From Actinomycetota bacterium (GTDB lineage Bacteria > Actinomycetota > CADDZG01 > JAHWKV01), in NCBI GenBank assembly GCA_030447305.1, contig JAUJPC010000003.1, forward strand, positions 186,001-250,000: DNA of 64,000 nucleotides. The letters run 5' to 3'. The notes beneath the pieces are model-generated. The model made no database searches, was not told the origin of the DNA, and was given only the letters and a program-made list of their open reading frames with translations. Positions 8,813-17,327 of the stretch are shown here, piece by piece (the first letter of the stretch is position 1; each line of letters opens with the position of its first letter). Both the position numbers and the translations under genes were made by a program.

Positions 8813-9469
8813 CTAGCCTGCGAAGCGGTATCCCACATTTCGAACTGTCTCGATCATGTGCGCCTCATGGCCCAACTTGGCCCTTAACCGTCTCACATGG
8901 ACGTCGACGGTCCGGGTTCCACCGAAAAAGTCGTAACCCCACACCTCGCTGAGGAGGGCGCTACGTGAACAAACTCGCCCCGGCCTCTGCGCCAGGTACG
9001 CGATCAGCTCGAACTCCTTAAATGTAAGGTCCAGGGTCTCTCCCCGCACGCGCACCTCGAATCGTTCACGGTTGATGGTGATCTCTCCCCGCTTGATGAC
9101 CTCGGACGACTCCGTCTCGGCCGGACTGACGACTCGCCTGAGGCGGGCATCCAGCTCTTTGGCGGTGCAGCGGTCCGTAAGAAAGTCGGCTGGGCCGGCC
9201 GACCAGTCGAACGTGGCAAGGTCGTCGTCCGACAGGACCACCATGAAGGGAGCCTCGGACTCGCCCCTCAGCTTACGGAGGACGCCCGCCGCCTCATCCG
9301 GGCGGTCCCGGCCGTCGATGAGGATGAGGTCGGCGAGCCGCCGGCTCAACAGGTCGGGCGTGGCGTCGGAGAACTTGATGGGTTCAGGGGCCGGTCTCTT
9401 CCCGGCGAGGGCAGGGAAGGATTCCTCGGGATCGGTTCGTTGGGCGCTCAGCCAAAGTAGGCGAATCAT
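8813..9469 (-). CDS. glnR: GlnR-like OmpR-family nitrogen regulator
   Basis: I place the start at ATG 9469, giving 218 residues. A longer upstream extension is Arg/Pro-rich and not family-like. The N-terminal receiver is atypical: it keeps one candidate Asp, D52 in LILIDGRDR, but lacks the acidic pair and the usual Thr/Lys switch residues, as in orphan GlnR proteins. The C-terminal winged helix (about 120-218) has LTFKEFELIAYLAQRPGRV and the ending RTVDVHVRRLRAKLG...VGYRF. It lies directly upstream of glnA, which supports a nitrogen-assimilation role. The operator was not located. Confidence 0.85.
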   Translation of the reverse strand: MIRLLWLSAQRTDPEESFPALAGKRPAPEPIKFSDATPDLLSRRLADLILIDGRDRPDEAAGVLRKLRGESEAPFMVVLSDDDLATFDWSAGPADFLTDRCTAKELDARLRRVVSPAETESSEVIKRGEITINRERFEVRVRGETLDLTFKEFELIAYLAQRPGRVCSRSALLSEVWGYDFFGGTRTVDVHVRRLRAKLGHEAHMIETVRNVGYRFAG

Positions 9470-9555
9470 TGAGGACAGTCTAAGTCCTGAACGTGTAGCC
9501 GTGACGATATTCGAATATTCATCCCCCCATGACCCAAACCGTAGGATAGCGCGCA

Positions 9556-10407
9556 ATGACTCCGGGGTCGCAGACCGCTCCGCCGGTCCTGACGCGGGCC
9601 GCTCTGGCCGGCCTGGCCGCCGGCGCCGCCGTCTCCTCACTGTTCGGGGTGCGGATCTTCGCCGGTTTTGTTGCTGTGGCGCTAGCCGCGGGGGTGGTGC
9701 TGGCCTTTAACGCTCTGGTTGAGGCGGGCCGAATCTTCTCGGCTTTGGGTGGTCTGCTGGCCATGCTTTTCCCCCTGGCAGTGGCCGAGCGGGGCGAGGG
9801 CGGCATCATGTTGGCCGGTGCGGCCAGCCTGATGGTGCTGGCCGCCGGTTACGTGGTGAGGGGACAACGGCCTCCGAGCCTGGAAGGGCTGGCCGCCGGC
9901 TTGGCCATCGTGCTGCATCTCGGTCTGCTGGGTTCCTACCTGGTTCTCATTGCGGCAGCGGGAAACCGGCTCCTTCCTGCACTGGTCCTCATGGCGGCTG
10001 CTTTCGAGATGGTTTACGGGGTTCTGGCGGGCCGGGGTAGTCCCGCTTCAAGGCTCCGGCAAAAACCCGGGCAGAAGCACCGCCGGGGGCGGGTGATCCC
10101 GGCCGGGCAGCGGTGGATTGACATCAAGGCGGCCATCGGAGGAGTGCTGGCGTGTCAGCTGGCGGCACTGGGAGCCCGCTTCTTCCTCCCCTCGCCGCCG
10201 GGTGTGGGGAGCTCGGTGCTGCTTGGGGGGGTTGTGGGGGCGGGCGCGATCCTCGGTCATGCCGGCGCGGTCGCGGTTTCCAATGATCTTAGATCTCGGT
10301 TGCGCGGCCGTTCCGGGGTGCTCGACTCAGCCGTCTTTCCTCACCTGAACGCTCTGCTGTTCGCTGCCGGAGCCTTTCACTACGGGTTTCGGCTGTACCT
10401 GGTCTGA
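9556..10407 (+). CDS. Degenerate CdsA-like membrane protein
   Basis: A 283-residue protein with about eight membrane segments. Its C-terminus (SNDLRSRLRGRSGVLDSAVFPHLNALLF) follows the outline of the phosphatidate cytidylyltransferase signature, which ends in a GG-Asp-Arg-x-Asp pattern. Here the conserved Lys-Asp and His-Gly-Gly positions are missing, so CDP-diacylglycerol synthesis is doubtful. It is divergent from glnR. Its last 81 bp overlap the 3-prime end of the convergent nifU-like gene. Confidence 0.55.
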   Translation: MTPGSQTAPPVLTRAALAGLAAGAAVSSLFGVRIFAGFVAVALAAGVVLAFNALVEAGRIFSALGGLLAMLFPLAVAERGEGGIMLAGAASLMVLAAGYVVRGQRPPSLEGLAAGLAIVLHLGLLGSYLVLIAAAGNRLLPALVLMAAAFEMVYGVLAGRGSPASRLRQKPGQKHRRGRVIPAGQRWIDIKAAIGGVLACQLAALGARFFLPSPPGVGSSVLLGGVVGAGAILGHAGAVAVSNDLRSRLRGRSGVLDSAVFPHLNALLFAAGAFHYGFRLYLV

Positions 10408-10782
10408 ACCGGCGACGGAACGCCGGGATCGCACCTGTTCTATAGCAGCGCCGAGGGCGTCAAGCACTATAGAAGCGCAGTTGACCCGGTCCGGGGGTAT
10501 GCCGTCCAGACGCGACGACAGCGCGTCGGTATCGAGGATCTCAGCCGCAGTCAGCGAAGTGCCGGTCACCAGCTCGCACAGGGCATCCGCCGATGCGATG
10601 GCCGTGGCGCAGCCTTGAGATCGGAACCGAGCGTCAACGATGAAGCCATCCTCGACCTTTATCGCCAGGTGCACGACGTCGCCGCAGGTTATGTTGCCCT
10701 CTTCGCCGGTCCCGTCGGGAGCGTCGAGGTCACCGGCGTGCGAGGGATTTAGAAAGCGGCTCATAAGAGCCTGGCTGTACAT
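10327..10782 (-). CDS. NifU/IscU-like Fe-S cluster scaffold
   Basis: A 151-residue protein matching the NifU N-terminal/IscU fold. The three ligand Cys are C33 (ITCGDVVH), C58 (QGCATAIAS) and C102 (VNCASIVL). The last 25 residues are a polar tail. It should assemble transient Fe-S clusters in the cytoplasm. It is divergent from mrp/apbC, an Fe-S carrier, so the two likely share a pathway. The tail overlaps the convergent CdsA-like gene, so the final codons may be less constrained. Confidence 0.88.
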   Translation of the reverse strand: MYSQALMSRFLNPSHAGDLDAPDGTGEEGNITCGDVVHLAIKVEDGFIVDARFRSQGCATAIASADALCELVTGTSLTAAEILDTDALSSRLDGIPPDRVNCASIVLDALGAAIEQVRSRRSVAGSDQVQPKPVVKGSGSEQQSVQVRKDG

Positions 10783-10865
10783 TGCTCCACTTTAAGTGAC
10801 GGCCGACTCCTCACTAAGCCGTGTGCCACGAGCAAGAGCAAGAGAAGGGTGCGGTACTCTTGGGC

Positions 10866-12005
10866 ATGCCCACTATCGACCAGGTGAGGGACGTCCTCGC
10901 CACCATTAACGACCCGGAGCTGCACCGCAGCATCGTGGAGCTCGGCATGGTGAAGGGGATCGAGGTGGCTGCTCCGCAGGTGACCGTGGACCTGGCTCTC
11001 ACCATCCCCGGGTGCCCCCTGAAGTCTTTCTTTCAGGAAGTCCTTCCGGCCAAGATTTCGGCCTCTTTCCCTGAGATCACGTCGGTCACCGTCAATCTCG
11101 GTGCGATGACGGATGAGGAGCGCAAGGCGCTGGTCGGAGGAGTGCGCAGCCAGACCCCGACGTCGTTTGCCACGCCGGAATCCCGCACCACCGTGCTGGC
11201 GATAGGCAGCGGAAAGGGCGGAGTTGGCAAGTCGACCGTAACTGCCAACCTCGCGGCGGCGCTGGCCAAGCGGGGCCACTCCGTAGGGCTTCTCGACGCC
11301 GACATCTGGGGCTTTTCGTCGTCCCGCATGGTCGGCACCTCGGCCCGCCCCACCGTGGTCGACGAGCGCCTGATAATTCCGGTCGAGGCCTACGGCTTCA
11401 AGATGATCTCGATGGGCAACCTGGTGGAGGACGACCGGCCGATCGTCATGCGGGGCCCCATGCTCCACAAGATCCTGCAGAATTTCCTTACCGACGTGCA
11501 TTGGGAGGAACCCGACTACCTTTTGATCGACATGCCACCGGGCACCGGTGACATCTCTCTGTCGCTATCTCAGTTCGTGCCAGGCTGCTCCATCGTTTTG
11601 ATCACCACGCCTCAGCAGGCGGCCGAGAAGGTTGCCGAGAGGGCCGGGCACATGGCCGGCAAAGTCGGGATGAAGGTGGCCGGCGTGATCGAGAACATGG
11701 CGTATGCGATATGCGAGCACTGTGGCGAGCGGACTCACCCCTTCGGAACCGGTGGGGGACATGAGCTGGCAGACACTTTTGGCGCGCCGCTGTTGGGACA
11801 GATACCGCTGGATCCACCGATGGGTGAGTTGGCGGACCACGGCAAGCCCTCCGTTATCGTGAGCCCGGAGTCACCCTCGGGCCGAGCATTCGAGGAAGTG
11901 ACCGATGCCGTGATCAAGGTCATTCCGCCCCGGCCGAAGTCCAGGGCGCGCAAGTCGCTGCCCATCATCATGAGCCCTTCGGCGGCGCCCGTCCGCACCG
12001 GCTGA
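10866..12005 (+). CDS. mrp: Mrp/ApbC P-loop Fe-S carrier ATPase
   Basis: With ATG 10866 the product is 379 residues and starts MPTIDQV, as family members do. A -10-like TACTCT ends 5 nt before this ATG and there is no close ribosome-binding site, so the mRNA may be leaderless. GTG 10821 would add 15 residues. Residues 1-85 are a MIP18/DUF59 domain (NDPEL...PGCPL). The deviant Walker A GSGKGGVGKST lies near 118, DADIWG near 145, and the CxxC cluster ligands ICEHCG near 285. Mrp/ApbC proteins carry and transfer 4Fe-4S clusters, which fits the neighbouring NifU-like scaffold. Confidence 0.93.
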   Translation: MPTIDQVRDVLATINDPELHRSIVELGMVKGIEVAAPQVTVDLALTIPGCPLKSFFQEVLPAKISASFPEITSVTVNLGAMTDEERKALVGGVRSQTPTSFATPESRTTVLAIGSGKGGVGKSTVTANLAAALAKRGHSVGLLDADIWGFSSSRMVGTSARPTVVDERLIIPVEAYGFKMISMGNLVEDDRPIVMRGPMLHKILQNFLTDVHWEEPDYLLIDMPPGTGDISLSLSQFVPGCSIVLITTPQQAAEKVAERAGHMAGKVGMKVAGVIENMAYAICEHCGERTHPFGTGGGHELADTFGAPLLGQIPLDPPMGELADHGKPSVIVSPESPSGRAFEEVTDAVIKVIPPRPKSRARKSLPIIMSPSAAPVRTG

Positions 12006-12372
12006 GGAACTGAGCGAAGGATCTCAGAAGCGGAGGCGGAGCCCGCTGGCGGGGCGGTTCGCAGCGGCGAGAAAACTTCTGGCTTTATTGACTCCCCACC
12101 CTGTACGATACCGATGTCGCATGGCCCGGAAGCGGTCATTTGATTGGTTAATTGCCACTTGGTAGTTCGGATGTGGGGGTTTTTGCCTCCAGGCGTTTTT
12201 GTTTTTCTGATTCGAGGGCAGAAACTTCCCAGAAAGGCGGTTTCAGAGCGGCTAGTCTCAACTAGGATTGATATCCCGCTGACGGCGGAATCGCTCTGAT
12301 AGAGTTTGCTAGACTGCGGGAGAAATACCCATTGATACGAACGATTCAAATGAAGCATAAGAGGAGGTAGCA
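12006..12372 (+). other. Intergenic leader region, no gene seen
   Basis: This 367-bp gap separates mrp from the LPRTG gene. It contains T-rich runs around 12178-12205, including GCCTCCAGGC followed by two T-runs (a weak terminator for mrp). TTTGCTAGACT at 12305-12315 resembles an extended -10 promoter element for the next gene. I see no convincing -35, riboswitch or ORF. Confidence 0.35.
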
Positions 12373-12912
12373 ATGAAGAAGATCACGGGACTACTGCTCG
12401 TGACCGTGGTTGCAGGAGCGATTCTCGCGGCGATGGCGTTCCCAGCGTTCGCAGCTCCTACCAACATGGGCGGAGTGGTGGTTGAAGAAGGCGACGCGCC
12501 GGACTGTCGGGGCGGAAGCTGCGGCGGCATGATTGTCGAGGACCCGGCCGGCGAGGGGCCGGACTGCACCGGCGGTAACTGCGGCGGAAGCATCTGCGCG
12601 GGGCCGGACTGCGGAAGCTGCGAAGGCGGTAACTGCGGTGGAAGCATCAGCGGTTCTGCTGAGAAAGAGAAGGTCGTCAAGAAGGACATGGAAGAGGACA
12701 AGGAGAAGGTAGTCTTCGTCCACAAGGCTCCGGCGAAGCGCCGTGCTGCTGGTGCACAGGCTCTTCCGAGGACCGGTGTTCCCACGTCAGCAACTCTGGC
12801 ACTGGGCGCAGGAATGATTCTGGTCGGTATGTTCTTCACCTTTGTGGAGCACCCCTCCACCAAGCTGGCGATGGCAGCGATGTCCTACCGCCCGAAGCGC
12901 CGTATTAACTAA
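12373..12912 (+). CDS. Secreted Cys/Gly-repeat protein with LPRTG sorting signal
   Basis: A 179-residue surface protein, preceded by an AGGAGGTAG ribosome-binding site. Residues 1-27 are a signal peptide ending AFAA. Residues 40-95 hold four repeats of the pattern PDCxGGxCGG, giving an evenly spaced Cys ladder. A charged Lys/Glu stretch follows (about 97-120). At about 133 an LPRTG motif precedes a hydrophobic segment and a basic tail ending PKRR, the layout of a sortase substrate. No sortase gene is in the window. The Cys-rich repeat could bind metal or form disulfide cross-links. It ends 10 bp before a strong bidirectional terminator. Confidence 0.8.
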   Translation: MKKITGLLLVTVVAGAILAAMAFPAFAAPTNMGGVVVEEGDAPDCRGGSCGGMIVEDPAGEGPDCTGGNCGGSICAGPDCGSCEGGNCGGSISGSAEKEKVVKKDMEEDKEKVVFVHKAPAKRRAAGAQALPRTGVPTSATLALGAGMILVGMFFTFVEHPSTKLAMAAMSYRPKRRIN

Positions 12913-12920
12913 GAATCACT

Positions 12921-13715
12921 TCACAACAAACAGCCCCCGGTTTTCCGGGGGCTGTTTGTTGTATTGGCAGCCGAGGAACAAGACAGGGTGCGGAACGCCT
13001 CCCCCCGTCGATCCCCGTCGATCGACACGGGCACGCTTGATGTACTGACTAATAGCGGCGGCTGGAGATTCCCGTCGCAAAGCTTTTGTGCGCTCGACGA
13101 GCTTGTGATGCGCCAGTCGGTCTCCTTGTTGAAGTGGAACCAGCTAAAGGCCCTTATCTCGGGACGCCGCTCGAGTGAGGCGAAGAAGTCCTTGATCCAC
13201 AGGGCCTTGCTTCCTCCGGCTTCGGCGCTGGCGACCTCTGCGATCGCAATCGGCTTGGTGGTCAATGCCCGTAGCTCGGCCAGGCTGGGACCAAAGATCT
13301 GTTCAAACGAGAGCCACCCACCCCAATCCAGTGCTGAGCCGCCGTTGTAGCCGTCGAGCGCGACCCAGTTGACATAGGCGTCACCTGGATAAAACGACGA
13401 CAGTGGCCGGGTGCCGGCGAGCCTTACGAACGGGCTCCACACCCATGACACGTTGGTGACGCCCTCCGCCCGGAAGATGTCGTGGACGTGCCGCCACGCC
13501 TGGACATAGCTGCCGGGCTGGTTGCCGTTGACACCCTCCGACCAGGGATACCACGGTCCGTTCATCTCGTGAGCGAACCTGAGCTGCAACGGCTTTCCCC
13601 ATGCCTTGATACCTCGTGCCCAATCACGAAAGTACGAGTCGTGGGTACCGTCGATAATCCGGGCCAGTGAGTACTCAGGCTGTTCCACGCCGCCGTCATG
13701 CCTCCAGGGCTCCAA
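12921..13715 (-). CDS. GH26 mannanase-like protein, C-terminal fragment
   Basis: A 264-residue frame carrying most of a glycoside hydrolase family 26 catalytic barrel. The acid/base Glu lies in RFAHEMNGPWYPW near residue 50 and the nucleophile Glu in IAIAEVASAEAGG near 160; DGYNGG and SWFHFNKETDWR follow. The family cleaves beta-1,4-mannans or related glucans. The same frame reads upstream as YYQAFSYAPTFNPALAEAVRG, joining the fragment at 13754-14071 through a +1 shift near 13820. The last 25 codons run through the terminator and are not family-like. Confidence 0.75.
   Translation of the reverse strand: MEPWRHDGGVEQPEYSLARIIDGTHDSYFRDWARGIKAWGKPLQLRFAHEMNGPWYPWSEGVNGNQPGSYVQAWRHVHDIFRAEGVTNVSWVWSPFVRLAGTRPLSSFYPGDAYVNWVALDGYNGGSALDWGGWLSFEQIFGPSLAELRALTTKPIAIAEVASAEAGGSKALWIKDFFASLERRPEIRAFSWFHFNKETDWRITSSSSAQKLCDGNLQPPLLVSTSSVPVSIDGDRRGEAFRTLSCSSAANTTNSPRKTGGCLL
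12923..12962. terminator. Strong bidirectional terminator
   Basis: An 18-bp perfect stem with loop TTTT. The GC core CAGCCCCCGG is flanked by ACAACAAA on the left and TTTGTTGT on the right, giving T-rich tails in both directions. It serves the plus-strand LPRTG gene and lies over the 3-prime end of the minus-strand GH26 frame. Confidence 0.93.
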
Positions 13716-13753
13716 TGTGATCTGCGGCGTGGCGCCACGCGCCCCTCACCGCC

Positions 13754-14071
13754 TCAGCCAGAGCCGGGTTGAAGGTGGGGGCATAGGAAAAAGCCTGATA
13801 GTACGAAATTAGAGTCGACCGTTTCCCGCGCTGCAGCCTCGAAGGAGTTCAGCTCAGAAAAGTCGTAGGGCCCCGAGTAGGTGATGCCTCCGAACAAGAC
13901 CTTCCTAGAGATCTGCGCATCTGCAGCACTAGACGGTAGAGAAACCACCGAGGTCAACAGCAGGACCAGAGTGGTGCGGAGGACGAATGGTCGTACCCAC
14001 GTCTTGCGACCCGCGAGTTGACTATTCGAATTGGCATATTGCCTCTTGAACATTCGAAGGGCTCCTGGCAA
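13754..14071 (-). CDS. GH26 mannanase-like protein, N-terminal fragment
   Basis: The 5-prime part of the same gene. After a basic start it has a signal-like hydrophobic stretch (about 29-50, ending SAADAQ), then the beginning of the GH26 barrel, LFGGITYSGPYDFSELNSFEAAARETV. The frame then leaves the family sequence and stops. One extra base near 13820 would restore a continuous GH26 protein of about 380 residues. Whether this is an assembly error or a true frameshift cannot be decided here. Confidence 0.65.
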   Translation of the reverse strand: MPGALRMFKRQYANSNSQLAGRKTWVRPFVLRTTLVLLLTSVVSLPSSAADAQISRKVLFGGITYSGPYDFSELNSFEAAARETVDSNFVLSGFFLCPHLQPGSG

Positions 14072-14326
14072 GAAAGTGCGATTCCGGTTGGTTGCCGACT
14101 TGGCTTGTGATTTCCCACTCTTTCTATCGGCACCTTACGTAATTTGTAAAGGAAAGTTTCCAACCGAACAGGTCAATCCTCGGCAAATCGCCTGCTAAGT
14201 TTCTAGTCCGCGAGTCAGTGGGCGTCAAAGGCCGACTGATAGCCCAACAGTGATGACTACACGCGGCGGGCGCAGGCGTGGAGTGGGGCGGCGACGCCGA
14301 AGATCTCTTCCGTCTAGATGGTTAAG

Positions 14327-16267
14327 TTACTCAAGGCCTGCATTTCCGCCGCCGAGCTTGCTGTTCTGGTCGGCCGCCTGAACTGAGCTGCCGCCGGGTC
14401 CCTCGTGAGTCGTGCCACCCGTCGAAGGGCCATTGGGAGTTTCCGGCACTTCCGAGACCCGAGGTAGATCCGCCGGCTCTTTGGTGCCGCTGGAGCGAAT
14501 AGAGCCGCTGGAGGCTGAAGGTGCCTCAGGAGTTGACCTATCGCTGCGACTGGATCGGCGGCGAGTGGCCGGTGGAGTGCTCAAGGAATCGTGGGAGAGG
14601 CTGGCCGGCTTAGCAGTCCGGGTTTCAATTGGAAGGCTTGCAGTACGCAAGACTTCAGAGTTTTCGGTCGAACTAGAATCTCCCTTGTCGTCTCCCATGC
14701 CACTTTGCTCCACGAAGCCAGAAATCTGGATTTGAGCTCGGTCGTCACGTTTGGCCTCCATGAGCGCATTTGGAGGTGACGACGGCTCTAGGTCGTCTGG
14801 AGGGCCGCTCGCCAGGAATGCAAGGACTGCGGCGGTTGCTGCCGCACCGGTGACCCCAACTCGGGCGACAGAGCGTATGGACTTTTGGAACCACCTTCTT
14901 ATTCCCACGGTAAAGAGGGGTATCGCCAGGGCTGAGGCGATCCACGCCGCCCATACTGCCGCCACGGCCCGCGCCCAGCTCGGCGTAATCAGGGCTTGGG
15001 CAATTGAAAGCATCAGCAGTGCGAACAAGACGAACTGGGGAAGCAGAATCCACGACAAGGTTTTTTGTTTCGCTTTTTCCGTGACCGGGCTCGAGAAGTT
15101 GATGCCGGTGAGGGCTCGCAATGTGGCAAGGAGGTACGTCGGAGCGAGATAGATGCCCTTTTGGATGGACCTGAGTCCCCCTCTAGGACCTCCCATCAGC
15201 ATCACATACATGAACTGCAAGGTGAAGTAGGGAGTGGCGTAGACGACGTACGTCCACGCGGATTCAGAACGGATGAGCGGCACGTTCCAAAGGAGCACCA
15301 GGGCCGGAGCGAGAAAGAACATCAGCTGGGTAACCATGACCAGGTAAAAGCCGCCAAGGTGCAGGTAATTGAGCCTCTGTTTGAGCGTAAGGCCTGACTT
15401 GAGCAAGGGGTTATCCCAGAAAACCATGCGAAGACTGTCGGTGGCCCATCCCAGCCGTTGCCGCAACACCTCCACTCCTGTGAGGGGGGCCAGACCGCGG
15501 GTGACAGGGCGCGGGTGGTAGACGCTGGTCCATCCCTCGGCGTGGAACTGGTACGACGAGTGTAGGTCCTCCACGATGTTCCATTCGGAGAACCCTCCGA
15601 TGGACTCAAGGGCCTCCCTTCGGTACACAACACCATTTCCGCATGAAATGGCACTGTTGGCGGCATCTTTAGCCGGCTGAATGTAAGCGTAGAAGAATGT
15701 CTCCTTGTTGCCGAAGATGTCTCCGGACTGGGTCTCGAAGAACTGAGCGGTTGAGACATAGGCCACACTCGGATCTTTAAAGTAACCCAGCACCTGATGC
15801 GCGAAGTCCACTCGTGCCCTGTGGTCTGCGTCTACGACGGCCACGAACTCGCTCCCGGTCGCCTTCAAGGCATGGTTCAGATTGCCCGCCTTCCTTCGGG
15901 AGCCGGTGGTGCGGGTGAAGCACTTCACACCGTATTTCTCGGCAAGCGACTCGATGTCTGCCCAGTTGGGCTTGTTCGCGATGCGGCCGTCATTGAGCAG
16001 GTAAGTGTTGTGAGGGTAGTCGATCCTGAGGGCCGCCTGGAGCGTGCGTTCGACCACCTCCACCGGCTCTCCACAGACGGGAATGAACACGTCTAGGGAG
16101 CCCTCAGGCTTGGCGGGTGGACCACTGCGTTGTTTCACCTTCCAGTACAGCAGCACGCCGGCCAGCGTAAACAGGTAATTCAGGACCTCGGCGAAGCCCA
16201 GTGCGAAACCGGCGAGTCCCGTACCGTCCAGCGTCGTAGTGCGCCAGGACAGGTAACGAAACCCCAA
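14327..16267 (-). CDS. Cellulose synthase-like family 2 glycosyltransferase
   Basis: A processive GT2 of 646 residues from TTG 16267. Motifs are VDADHRARVD (DxD) near 145, IVEDLHSSYQ (the catalytic TED-like Asp) near 230, and QRLGWATDS (QxxRW-type) near 265. About five further membrane helices extend to about 470. The last 170 residues are a disordered Ser/Pro/Thr-rich tail with no PilZ domain. It probably makes a beta-linked exopolysaccharide. The open frame extends 27 codons upstream with family-like sequence (GQIAWARAAAVGSLILG), preceded by AAGGGAG, but offers only CTG 16348 or ATT as a start. The annotated start may therefore be too short. Confidence 0.87.
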   Translation of the reverse strand: MGFRYLSWRTTTLDGTGLAGFALGFAEVLNYLFTLAGVLLYWKVKQRSGPPAKPEGSLDVFIPVCGEPVEVVERTLQAALRIDYPHNTYLLNDGRIANKPNWADIESLAEKYGVKCFTRTTGSRRKAGNLNHALKATGSEFVAVVDADHRARVDFAHQVLGYFKDPSVAYVSTAQFFETQSGDIFGNKETFFYAYIQPAKDAANSAISCGNGVVYRREALESIGGFSEWNIVEDLHSSYQFHAEGWTSVYHPRPVTRGLAPLTGVEVLRQRLGWATDSLRMVFWDNPLLKSGLTLKQRLNYLHLGGFYLVMVTQLMFFLAPALVLLWNVPLIRSESAWTYVVYATPYFTLQFMYVMLMGGPRGGLRSIQKGIYLAPTYLLATLRALTGINFSSPVTEKAKQKTLSWILLPQFVLFALLMLSIAQALITPSWARAVAAVWAAWIASALAIPLFTVGIRRWFQKSIRSVARVGVTGAAATAAVLAFLASGPPDDLEPSSPPNALMEAKRDDRAQIQISGFVEQSGMGDDKGDSSSTENSEVLRTASLPIETRTAKPASLSHDSLSTPPATRRRSSRSDRSTPEAPSASSGSIRSSGTKEPADLPRVSEVPETPNGPSTGGTTHEGPGGSSVQAADQNSKLGGGNAGLE

Positions 16268-16529
16268 TATTAAGGACCCAACTGCAGCGGCCCTGGCCCA
16301 CGCGATTTGGCCGGGTGGCCGAGTTAGAGTCGGTTTGTGGAAAATCAGTAGCTCCCTTCGGGGTCACGTCCGTTCCGTTAGGGAACAGGTCTACCGTATA
16401 CGTTCCCCCGGCTTCGCGATCCAACCAAAGAAGGACCGTCTCTGCAGGGAGCAGCCGCTTCTCTTTCCGGACTATTGGGACGGCCGTGAGCGGCTAAAGA
16501 GGCGGGGAAGAGTGTGAGCTCCTAGCGCT

Positions 16530-17087
16530 TCAAGGAGCCGCTGCGCCGTCGGATTCTGCGCCGTCGGCTCCCACGCCGCCGCTAGCACCGCTTGCTCCTG
16601 CTCCGCCGCTGGTGCCACCACTGCCTGCATTGGCGCTGTCGCCGCCGTCGGCTCCATCGCCGCCCTGGCCGCTCCGAGCTTGGCCACCGTCGCCGTCGCC
16701 GCCCCGGCCGCCGATCCCGTCACCGCCCGTGCCGGCAGATCCCTCAGAAGTGGAGCTTCCTCCCCCTCCGCCATCGCCACCTCGAGCTTCGCCGCCGTCG
16801 CCGCCGTTACCACTGCCGCCTACCGTGCGGCCGCTGCTGCCACCGCTGCCGGCCCTGCCACCAGAGCCGCTATCGGCTCCTGAACCACCAGAGCCGCTCT
16901 CAACGACCTGTGCGTTGTCCCCGGTCTGGAGGTCGAATTCCTCGGAACATCCGGTGCCGGCTGCGGAGGCTTGGCCGGACGCAGTCGACGGACATTCGTT
17001 CTGAGCAACCGCACCTGGGATGACGGTGACCGCAACCACCATTGCCAGAAACAGAATCGCTGTGGGTACAGGTGAAAGTCTGCGCAT
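16530..17087 (-). CDS. Gly-rich secreted repeat protein, paralog 1
   Basis: Start ATG 17087 has GGAGG 6 nt upstream; 185 residues. A signal peptide covers about 1-28 (MRRLSPVPTAILFLAMVV...AVAQ). Two Cys follow, in QNECPS and GTGCSEEF, then a conserved block EFDLQTGDNAQ. The remaining 110 residues are low-complexity GGSG, GGDG and SGG repeats. No LPxTG or membrane anchor is present. It shares the block order of the two genes upstream on the same strand. The function is unknown; a matrix or cell-surface structural role is inferred from composition and from the neighbouring glycosyltransferase. Confidence 0.7.
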   Translation of the reverse strand: MRRLSPVPTAILFLAMVVAVTVIPGAVAQNECPSTASGQASAAGTGCSEEFDLQTGDNAQVVESGSGGSGADSGSGGRAGSGGSSGRTVGGSGNGGDGGEARGGDGGGGGSSTSEGSAGTGGDGIGGRGGDGDGGQARSGQGGDGADGGDSANAGSGGTSGGAGASGASGGVGADGAESDGAAAP

Positions 17088-17269
17088 GGAAGCCTCCAGT
17101 CTTACAGGTCGTAAAATGTGCGGCGGCAAAAGGCGCAGAAGTCAGACCTCCGTCCCTGCGGGTCATGTATATCAGGGTGATCTGCCTCAGGCCGGGATTT
17201 GAGAGTGAGTCGGGCGGGGTCATTACGGGGCTGTGCGACCTGGCCGCCAATCAGGAAGACGACAAATGA

Positions 17270-17302
17270 AAGGAAGGGCGGCCGGATGGCCGCCCCTTCC
17301 TT
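17270..17302 (-). terminator. Terminator of Gly-rich paralog 2
   Basis: A stem of AAGGAAGGG-CGGCC against GGCCGCCCCTTCCTT with one bulged base and loop GGAT, placed 26 bp after the stop at 17328. The minus-strand tail is T-containing. It closely resembles the hairpin at 18280-18312, so gene and terminator appear to have been duplicated together. Confidence 0.8.
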
Positions 17303-17327
17303 GTGAAGCTAGCTAGCTGTGGTTGCC

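Noticed and set aside
12121-12372. c-di-GMP (GEMM) riboswitch before the LPRTG gene
   Set aside because: The conserved GEMM segments are missing.
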